Assembly: GCA_001899175.1 (NCBI GenBank)
Contig: MKVH01000021.1
Coordinates: 248,001-312,000 of the forward strand
Length of the DNA stretch: 64,000 nt
Source: Candidatus Kapaibacterium thiocyanatum
GTDB lineage: Bacteria; Bacteroidota; Ignavibacteria; Kapaibacteriales; Kapaibacteriaceae
Direction: 5' to 3'
Under the pieces are notes generated by a model. That model was given only the letters and a program-made list of their open reading frames with translations, did no database searches and was not told where the DNA came from. The position numbers and the translations under genes are program-made. Positions 45,413 to 53,600 of the stretch are shown here, piece by piece; the first letter of the stretch is position 1; each line of letters starts with the position of its first letter.

Positions 45413-47602
45413 CTACTTGCCCGTCGATGGTACGAACGTCGCGTCGTCCACAGGAACGTTGACGCCATAGACGTTCTTCATCGTGATGCTGTAGACGGGA
45501 TTGGAGATCTTCGTCAGGGCCGGGAACTTCACGCCATCGACGGCTTCGTAGTTCTCGTAGCGTTCGACGATCGTGATGGGGCCCTGCTCCGTCGGCATGT
45601 CCTTCTCCACACGCGAAAGCAGGAACGTCGATGCATCGAAGAAATACTTTTCTGCGCGATCGGTCGGAGCCGTGGCTTCGACGACGATCTGGCCATCCTG
45701 CTTGCCGACGACCGTTACCTTGTACTTGAGATTCTTCCACTCGAGCACGGGGAAGATGTAGGCATCGAGCAACAGCTGGCGAACTTCCGCTTCGTCGGCC
45801 TGGGCTGCAGGACCGTTCATGAGCGCGATCCATGCACTCTTGCCGTCCACCCATTGCTCCTGCGTCATCACCTTCATGTCGATCTTCGAGTATTCCTTGC
45901 CCGGTGCCTTGAGCGTGCGGAGGATGATACCCGCCATCTTGTTGCCCTGCATCATCATTTCGGACTCGCTCTTGACGGTCAGCGACTGCACGGTCTTGAC
46001 GCGTTCGCCACCGATGGCTTCCGTGTACTTGCCGACGAGTTCGTCAACCGACATCGATACGGGTTCCATGGCTGCGCCCTGCTTCGCGGGCACCACGTCG
46101 ACGGTATAGTCGGAGATCTGACCGAACTGTTCGAGCTTCTCGCGCACCGACGGATCGCCGACGACGACGACACGAAGGTCGAGCATGTTGAGATAGCGCG
46201 AGGCCGCATTCTGTACGTCGGCCACCGATACGTTCTCGAGGCGTTCGGCATAGTTGCTCACGGCCGACAGCGGCACTTCGTTCAGCCATGCGTTCTGCAG
46301 CAGGGCCGCTACCGTACCGGCGCTTTCGAGGCTCATGCGATACTGCCCGGCTTCGAAGGTCACGCGGCGCTGGAGTGCCTCGTGATCCGGTCCTTCGCTC
46401 ACGAGACGGCGGATCTCGCGCATCATGACGATGATGGCGCTGTCCGTCACCGACGTCCGCACTTCCGCACCGAGGGCGATACGGTTGTAACGACGGCCAC
46501 GCGATACGAACCCGAAGGGAGAGTACGTGTAGGAGTACGTTTCACGGAGAGTATTGAAGAACAGGCTGCCGAAGCCCGAACCGATGTAGCTGCACGTGAC
46601 GTTGAGAGCGTCGAATTTGGGATCGCGCACGGCAGGAGCCGGCGCGCTCAGGATCACGGAGCTCTGGACGGAACCCTTGCGCGGAATGAAGTAGACACCT
46701 GCCGGAAGAGGCTTGATGTCGGGCATGTTCACCGTCGGAATGGTACCCTTCTCCCATGCACCGAAATGCTTCGACAGCCACTCGCGGACTTCCTTGACGG
46801 AGACGTCACCGACGAAGGCGACGGACGCGTTGTTCGGGCGCACGAAGTTGCTGTGGAAGGCTACCACGTCGGCACGCGTGATGTTCTTGACGCTTTCCTC
46901 GGACTGCTTCCGGGCCAGCGGATTCTCGGATCCGTAGACGACCTTGCGTGCGAGGGCCTGGGCCACTTCGAGTGGCTTGGAGCGCTCGTAGGCGATGTTG
47001 GCGATCATCTGCTGACGCAGCTTCTCAAGTTCCTCTTCGGGGAACGTAGGCTCGCGAAGTTCCTCGCTGAGGATGGACAGCAGAAGATTCGCATGCTTCT
47101 TCAGCGCCGAGCCGGACATCGTCATCGACTCGCCGGCGGACTGGATACGGAGCGAAGCACCGACGCCATCGAGGGCCGTGGCGATCTGGGCCGCACTGCG
47201 GCTCTTCGTGCCCTTGCTGAGAAGGTCCCCCATGACTGCCGCCACGCCTTCCTTCGAAGCGGGATCGTAGGCATCGCCGCCACGCATGGCGAGATTGACG
47301 GTGAGGATGGGTTGCTCGTGATTTTCGACGACGAAGACGTGCAGACCGTTGGGCAGCGTGAATTCTTCGTAGTGCGGGAACGTGAACGCCGTCGCTTCGA
47401 GCGGAGACGGCTGGTTGTCCAGATTCGGACGATCGTTACCGGGTTGTGCCTGGGCGTCCTGGGCAGACGTTGCCGCGGGCTTCGCCTTGGCGGACGTCGT
47501 GGACTTCTTTGCAGGCTTCTTGCCCTTCTGGGCCAGTCCTGGTTGTGCGGCGGCCATGGCCACGCACACGACCAACAGGAGCAGACGTGTGATCATGGTC
47601 AT
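45413..47602 (-). CDS. Inactive M16 peptidase subunit fused to a LolA-like domain
   Basis: A 729-residue exported protein (signal peptide about 1-25, ending QPGLAQ, then a Lys/Ala-rich linker). Residues about 70-480 are an M16 fold. However, the position of the zinc motif HxxEH reads VMGDLLSKGT, so it lacks the catalytic residues, as in beta subunits of processing-peptidase-type pairs. The substrate-binding Arg/Tyr segment LRETYSYTYSPFGF is kept. From about residue 490 the sequence (ELVGKYTEAIGGERVKTVQS, FFDASTFLLSRVEK, YEAVDGVKFPALTK) looks like a LolA/LppX-type half-barrel that binds lipids. AAAGGA precedes ATG 47602, two bases after the stop of the active M16 gene, so the two products probably form a heterodimer in the periplasm. 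Confidence 0.82.
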   Translation of the reverse strand: MTMITRLLLLVVCVAMAAAQPGLAQKGKKPAKKSTTSAKAKPAATSAQDAQAQPGNDRPNLDNQPSPLEATAFTFPHYEEFTLPNGLHVFVVENHEQPILTVNLAMRGGDAYDPASKEGVAAVMGDLLSKGTKSRSAAQIATALDGVGASLRIQSAGESMTMSGSALKKHANLLLSILSEELREPTFPEEELEKLRQQMIANIAYERSKPLEVAQALARKVVYGSENPLARKQSEESVKNITRADVVAFHSNFVRPNNASVAFVGDVSVKEVREWLSKHFGAWEKGTIPTVNMPDIKPLPAGVYFIPRKGSVQSSVILSAPAPAVRDPKFDALNVTCSYIGSGFGSLFFNTLRETYSYTYSPFGFVSRGRRYNRIALGAEVRTSVTDSAIIVMMREIRRLVSEGPDHEALQRRVTFEAGQYRMSLESAGTVAALLQNAWLNEVPLSAVSNYAERLENVSVADVQNAASRYLNMLDLRVVVVGDPSVREKLEQFGQISDYTVDVVPAKQGAAMEPVSMSVDELVGKYTEAIGGERVKTVQSLTVKSESEMMMQGNKMAGIILRTLKAPGKEYSKIDMKVMTQEQWVDGKSAWIALMNGPAAQADEAEVRQLLLDAYIFPVLEWKNLKYKVTVVGKQDGQIVVEATAPTDRAEKYFFDASTFLLSRVEKDMPTEQGPITIVERYENYEAVDGVKFPALTKISNPVYSITMKNVYGVNVPVDDATFVPSTGK

Positions 47603-47603
47603 G

Positions 47604-48944
47604 TTATCCTTTCACCGGGAGATACGTGATGACGGTACGATTCTTCGTGTCGAAAATGCGCTTCGCGACGCGCTGGATGTCGGCCTTGGTGACCTTGAGG
47701 TACTTGGCCAGTTCTTCGTTGATGAGCTTGGTGTCGCCGTAGAAGCGGTAGTAGTCGGCAAGGGCCAGTGCCTTGTCGTGGACACCCACGCGCTGACCGA
47801 TGAACTGGGCTTCGGTGATGTTCTTCGCCTTGGACAGGTCTTCATCCGATACACCGTTGGCGATCACACGCTGGAGTTCACGGTCGATGCTCTTCTCGAC
47901 GGCGCCGATATCCTTGCCCGGACCGGCGATACCGACGATGTAGGCCATACCGCCGTTGTCGCGTGCGAGATTGCCGAGGCTCACCTGCACGGCGACCTGC
48001 TCGCTGTCGACGACCGCGCGGTAGAGTCGCGAGCTTTCGCCCTGGGACATGATCGTGCTGAGGAGTTCCGTGGCATAGGCGTCGTCTTCCTTCATACCTA
48101 CACCGCGATAGCCGATGAAGATGGCGGGCAACTGGGCCTTGGCATCGTTGATCGTCTCACGCACTTCACCGTTCATCGACTGGAGTCCGGACACGGCAGG
48201 ACGCTTCGGTTCCGGTGCCTTGGGATAGCCGCCGAAGTAGGACTGGATGGTTTCACGGACCGTAGCTTCGTCGAAATCGCCGCTCACGACGAGTACCGCA
48301 TTGTTCGGCTGATAATACTGATCGTAGAAGGCCTTGAATTCGGCGATGGTGGCATTGTTGATGTGCTCGGGAGCACCGATGGGGGCCCAGGAATAGGACG
48401 TTCCTGCGAACAGCGTCGCGAACATCTTCTCCATCCAGCCACCGTAGGGTGCATTGTCGTAGCGGTTCTTCCGCTCTTCCTTGACCACGCCGCGCTGCGT
48501 TTCCACACCGATGTCGTTCACGTGGAGCTTGCGCATGCGCTGGGCTTCGATCCAGAGTGCGAGACGGACCTGATTCGACGGAACGTCGAAATGATAGACC
48601 GTCTGATCCTGCGACGTGAAGGCATTCAGTTCGCCACCCGCACCATTGATCATCTTGTCGATGGAGCCGCGCTCGATCTTGTCGGTAGCTTCGAACATGA
48701 GGTGTTCGAAGAAATGGGCGAAGCCCGTACGCCTGGGATCTTCGTCGCGGGAACCGACACGATAGTGCAGGACGGTCGAAACGACCGGTGCCGAATGGTC
48801 CTCGTGAAGGATCACGTGGAGTCCGTTGGCCAGGTCGTATTCCTTGAATTGCAGCGGCTTGTACTGCGCCTGGGCGGCAACGGCCGAAACGGCTGTCACG
48901 AACGCCAGGGCAAGCCCACGCACCGCACGGAACGATGTGGTCAT
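47604..48944 (-). CDS. M16 family zinc metallopeptidase (active subunit)
   Basis: A 446-residue exported peptidase (signal peptide ending AVAAQAQ). The inverted zinc motif HFFEH lies at residues 77-81 in RTGFAHFFEHLMFEAT, and a downstream Glu in LWIEAQRMRKL is the likely third ligand. The length equals one M16 module pair, as in PqqL/YmxG-type bacterial proteins. It cleaves peptides or unfolded polypeptides in the periplasm, most likely together with the adjacent non-catalytic partner. It lies six bases from the stop of lnt upstream and one base from the start of its partner, so the three are co-transcribed. Confidence 0.9.
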   Translation of the reverse strand: MTTSFRAVRGLALAFVTAVSAVAAQAQYKPLQFKEYDLANGLHVILHEDHSAPVVSTVLHYRVGSRDEDPRRTGFAHFFEHLMFEATDKIERGSIDKMINGAGGELNAFTSQDQTVYHFDVPSNQVRLALWIEAQRMRKLHVNDIGVETQRGVVKEERKNRYDNAPYGGWMEKMFATLFAGTSYSWAPIGAPEHINNATIAEFKAFYDQYYQPNNAVLVVSGDFDEATVRETIQSYFGGYPKAPEPKRPAVSGLQSMNGEVRETINDAKAQLPAIFIGYRGVGMKEDDAYATELLSTIMSQGESSRLYRAVVDSEQVAVQVSLGNLARDNGGMAYIVGIAGPGKDIGAVEKSIDRELQRVIANGVSDEDLSKAKNITEAQFIGQRVGVHDKALALADYYRFYGDTKLINEELAKYLKVTKADIQRVAKRIFDTKNRTVITYLPVKG

Positions 48945-48950
48945 GAAGGG

Positions 48951-50603
48951 TTATCCTTGATTCGAATTGGAATGAATAGGCAGTTTACGAAGAAGGCGCG
49001 GAAATCTTGTGAGGAGAAATGCCAGGAGCGCCGAGACGGCCCCGATGATGGGAACGACGTCGCCGACGACGGCATAGACCGTCCGTGACGACAGAGGCTC
49101 GGCACTACCGACGGCGATGGCCCGCGCCTGGGCGGGGATACGCACGCTCGGACGCCCGCTGGGGGCTATGATGCCCGTCATCCCCGAGTTGGCGCACCGC
49201 AGCAGCCACCGCCGCTGTTCGATGGCCCGCATACGGCTGATGACGAAGTGCTGCTCCGGACCCGGCGTTCCGTTGAACCAGGCGTCGTTGGTGATCACGC
49301 AGAGGACGTCGGCCCCCTCGTTGACGAGATCCCGGGCCACTTCCGGATAGATCGACTCGATGCAGACGATCATGCCGAGCCTGATGTTCGACACGGTACT
49401 GCCGTGCCTGATGGTGATGGGAAGCGGTATCCGCGTCCTCCCCTTCCCCCAGGCCGAGATTCCGACGCCCCATTCCACCCACGACATGGCGAAGGTGAGC
49501 TGGTCCGCGAAGGGTAGCCGCTCCGCGAACGGGGTCAGCATGGTCTTGTGATGGACGGGCACCACTGTCTGTCCCTTCTGCAGGACCATGGCGGCGTTGA
49601 AGGCATCGTACCGGAGCGTAGGGTCGAGCGCCGATTTCCGGGCCGATGGCGGGGCCTGCCCGGGCTCGTAGGTGACGAGATCGGCGAAACCGGTCACCAG
49701 AGCCACTCCGGACGTATCGATCCATCTGCGAAGTTCGTCGTAGTCAGCCCTGTTCGCAGGAGTACGGATCGTGGACGGTATGGCCGTCTCGCTCCATATC
49801 ACGACGTCCGCCCAGCCCTTCTTCCCTGCCCTGGCCGAGTCCACGAGACGGCGGTGGATCGTGATCTGGTCGCCCGCCGACGACCACTTGTCCCATGGAT
49901 CGATGTTGGGCTGCACCAGGGCAACCGTCAGCCGCTCAGGATCGGATTCCACGACGACGTCTTCCGAGCCGCCCAGTGCCACCAGGCCGTATCCGGCCCA
50001 GAGAACGTGCAGTGCAGCCAGGGCCGACATGAACTGCCAGCGCTTCGCAGGATTCTGCCACACCGAGATCACGGCGACGATGAGGACGTTCGTGACGAGG
50101 ATCAGGAAGCCCAGTCCGTACACTCCGACGATGTCTGCAAGCTGGGCGTAGGGGCCGGACATGATCATGTCGTAGCCGATCGAGAGCCATGGATACGAAG
50201 CATCCGTCTGGCCATGTATCCATTCGCACCCAGCCACGAGCAGCGGCGCCAGGGTGAGCATCGCACCACGTCCCCACAATCGCTGCACGGACGCGAGGAT
50301 ATACCATGGTAGCGAAAGGAAGACCGGATGGGCTATCCACAGGGCGATTCCGCTGGCGAACAGGTAGGGATCCGCCGCGTCCTGCCACGAGCTCACCCAC
50401 CAGTTGGCGATGCCGTGGTAGATGAAGAACGTGAGATAGAGCAGGCCGAAGAGCTTCGGGCGTGAGAGCCGCTCCGCATGATCACGCCATAGCAGCAGGA
50501 GCGGAACGAAGGCGACGAAGGCGAGCGCACCGAACGGCGAGGGCGGGAAGGCCGCACCGAGCAGCGCTCCGGTGAGCAAGGCGAGAATCAGGGGACGGTT
50601 CAT
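48951..50603 (-). CDS. lnt: Apolipoprotein N-acyltransferase
   Basis: A 550-residue inner membrane enzyme that adds the third acyl chain to the N-terminal Cys of lipoproteins. The N-terminal 200 residues have about six membrane helices. The nitrilase domain carries the triad E272 (IWSETAIP), K353 (HHKTMLTPFAERLPF) and C414 (GMIVCIESIYP), all intact. A final membrane helix lies near the C-terminus. ATG 50603 gives the family N-terminus; the longer frame overlaps a terminator. The -7-like TATTTTTG just upstream coincides with that terminator's T-tract. The presence of lnt fits the lipoproteins in the window. It is first in the lnt-M16-M16 series. Confidence 0.93.
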   Translation of the reverse strand: MNRPLILALLTGALLGAAFPPSPFGALAFVAFVPLLLLWRDHAERLSRPKLFGLLYLTFFIYHGIANWWVSSWQDAADPYLFASGIALWIAHPVFLSLPWYILASVQRLWGRGAMLTLAPLLVAGCEWIHGQTDASYPWLSIGYDMIMSGPYAQLADIVGVYGLGFLILVTNVLIVAVISVWQNPAKRWQFMSALAALHVLWAGYGLVALGGSEDVVVESDPERLTVALVQPNIDPWDKWSSAGDQITIHRRLVDSARAGKKGWADVVIWSETAIPSTIRTPANRADYDELRRWIDTSGVALVTGFADLVTYEPGQAPPSARKSALDPTLRYDAFNAAMVLQKGQTVVPVHHKTMLTPFAERLPFADQLTFAMSWVEWGVGISAWGKGRTRIPLPITIRHGSTVSNIRLGMIVCIESIYPEVARDLVNEGADVLCVITNDAWFNGTPGPEQHFVISRMRAIEQRRWLLRCANSGMTGIIAPSGRPSVRIPAQARAIAVGSAEPLSSRTVYAVVGDVVPIIGAVSALLAFLLTRFPRLLRKLPIHSNSNQG

Positions 50604-50617
50604 GCTGTGCAAAAATA

Positions 50618-50654
50618 GGAACCGCTCCTGCGCCGGAGGCACAGGAGCGGTTCC
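50618..50654 (-). terminator. Strong terminator of the 1808-aa secreted protein gene
   Basis: GGAACCGCTCCTG (50618-50630) and CAGGAGCGGTTCC (50642-50654) form a perfect 13-base stem with an 11-base loop. On the minus strand TATTTTTGC follows. It lies 22 bases past the stop and just upstream of lnt. Confidence 0.88.
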
Positions 50655-50676
50655 GCATGTGTCGTGTGACGATCTG

Positions 50677-53600
50677 TTACTTGACGACCGTTACGTTCTT
50701 CGTTGCCATGACACCGTTGGAGCGAAGCACCAGGCGGTAGGAACCTGCAGGCAGGTTCTCGACCGACAGATTGACCTCATGACGACCTGCGCCCGTGGGC
50801 ACGTTCGCCATCGTCATGACTTGTGCACCACTTGCATCGTAGAGCACGAGTTCGACGTTTCCTTCGGAGACGAGGTTGTACGATACCGTAGCCGTGGATG
50901 CGACCGGGTTCGGCGTGACGTCACCCAGCCACAGTGCATTGGCTTCGTCGGCGATCGTCACCTGTACGTCCGACGTCTGCATGCGCGAGCCATCCTTGTC
51001 GACGCTCGTCAGACGGTACGCATACGTACCTGCGGCGACGTTTTCGTCGACGACGCGGTAATCGCGGCGACCCGTCGAGTTACCGGCGGCGGGGTTCGTG
51101 CTGACGACGCTGTAGGCGCTGTTGCCTGCGGGCGATACCGAAGCACGCTCGACGACGAAGTAGGCGCTGTTCTCTTCCGAAGCCGTAGCCCAGAAGACGT
51201 CGACGTTATGACCACGAGCCTTGGCATCGAAGGCCACCAGTTCGACCGGTACAACCGTACCACCGTTGCTCTCGAAGAAGTCGATGATGCCACGGAGGAC
51301 ACGCTCGAGACCCGTGCGGACGGCCGGGCGTGCATAGTGACGCCAGTCGACGCCGAGATAGACGCTGTTCAGGTTCAGGCCTGCGACCGACGAACCCATG
51401 ATCGAGTCCACCGTCGTGCGATCACCCTTCTTGTACGAGTATGCCATGTTGGCAAGACCCGACGTCTGGGCATCGGAGTAGATCCTGATGAGGGCCGGAT
51501 TCGGCTCGGCATCGTTGGTGAAGCCGGTACGAACGATCGTTTCCTCGGTGTTGCGGGCATTGGCCTGGCCGATGATGCGCTTGAGGTTGTAGTTCGGCGA
51601 TGCCGGTGCACCAGGAGCCTGGTACTGGGCACGCAGAACGCGGCGTACGAAGACTTCATCGTTGTTCACCGTAAGTCCGATGTGCGCACGCGGCGGCACT
51701 TGCGAACCCATGGCGAGGTTCTTCTTCTGACCGGGGCGACCGGCGTTGACGAAGTTGCGGATGTCGTCACGTTCCGTACGCGTCAGCGGTGCAAGGTCAT
51801 GCGACCAGAACATCGTGCGGTAGAGCGTGTAGTCGACTGCGCGGTCTTCCCATGCATTACGTTCGAAGACGTCGTATGCATACAGGTTGGCAGCGGGGTT
51901 GTTCACGAAGCCGAGATCACCGAGGGCCTTCACGAGACTGTCCGAGTTGAGGTGACCGGCGATGTCGTTCTGTGCCGGCGTACCCGCAAGGATATCGGAC
52001 GTGGTTCCGCGCGAGGAGACGATGATTTCCATCTGCGACTTGCGCAGGTAGAAGCGGAGCGTCTTCGTTTGCGTGTTGTTGGGGTTGAACTCGTCCGACT
52101 GCGTCGTGACTTCGACCATGTAGCGCGGCGTCACGTTCGCGGACATCGTGCTGAAGCGCGTGGGAACGGTATATCCCGTGAGACCGAAGTACGTCTGCGG
52201 AGTCCAGTTCGGAATGCCGAAGCTCAGGTTCTTGAATTCGTTCGAATTCAGGTCGACCTTGATCGTGCGTTCCACGACCGGCGTCGTGCCGAAGGCCGGC
52301 GTTGCGAGCTGGGCGTTGTTCGAGGCGACCGTTTCGAGGAAGACGCGGACGCGGACGCTCACGTTCGTCTGGGCGAGAGCACCGTTGTTGCGGAGGCGTG
52401 CCGTGACGTCGATCGGAGCCTTCGTCATGATGTATTCGGCATCGCTCGTGGCACCCGTCGTACGGCGGTAAGCCGTCGGGCTCAGGATGTCCACCACTTC
52501 GATATCGCTCACGTAGAGGCGACCGTTGAATTCATCGGCGCCGATGTCGTAGCCGAGGCCGGCTTCACCGCGAGGCGTACCGTCGATATCCGTCGTGATG
52601 CTGGCGATGCGTTCGCCACGATTGTTCAGGATCGAACCGAGCGGCGGCTGCGGCGTGATCTTCACGCGGAGCTTCTGGTTCGGAGCTACGCCCTGGTATT
52701 CGTGTTCGGCGAGGAAGTCTCCGAGAACGGAGTTGATATCCTGCTTCGTCCACGAACGCCACTGCCTGATGTTCTTGAATTCATCCTGCGATCCGGACGA
52801 GATGAGTTCGCTGGTATGCGAGATCTCGATGAAGCGTGCGACGCTTGCATTCGGAGCGTTGAAGGCATTGCGGTTCGAGACCAGGGCTGCCGGAGCCGAT
52901 GCCGGGAGATAGTCCGTATTCATGCTGCCACCACGGAAGAGCGTGCCTTCGTAGAAGATGACGGCGTGCGAATAGGAAGCGGCGTTCGAAGCCCCTTGCA
53001 GTGCGATGGCGTTGTTGAGGATGGCCGTACCGTTACCGTGCTGCGATGCGACACCGGCGATGGCGCCCGTACCTACGATGTTATCGTTGGGGATGACGAT
53101 CGTGTTGTTGGCAACCGTGTCCTGGCGCGTGAAGTAGACCGTGCTGAATGGCGTCACCCGATCACCCGCCGTGGCGCGACGCGTCAGGAGGTGAACACCG
53201 GCCATGTCGCCACCCGTCGTGCTGCGCGAGATGCCCCAGATCGCATTACTGACGACCATGGTGTGCTCGGGGCGGTTCGGGAAGACGACCGTACCACCGG
53301 CCTGGAGGATGGACTGGAAGTCGTTGACGGCCTGCTCGACGACGATACCACGGCTCGAATTCGTGCCGCGCACGCCGCTGATCTCGTTACCGGAGATCCA
53401 GAGATCAATGTTGTTGTAGCGCGTCTCACCACCGGCGATGATACCGGCGACGTCGGCTTCCGTGCCACCCGTAGCGGCGACACCTACATTATAGATGCGG
53501 TTGTTCGTGATCTTCACGCCGTCTTCGTATCCGACGAAGATACCGGCACGACGGACGTTGTAGATCAGGTTGCCGGTGATTTCCGTGCCCGAGTTGTAGT

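Noticed and set aside
50610-50617. TATTTTTG box directly before lnt
   Set aside because: It coincides with the T-tract of the preceding terminator and has no -33 partner.
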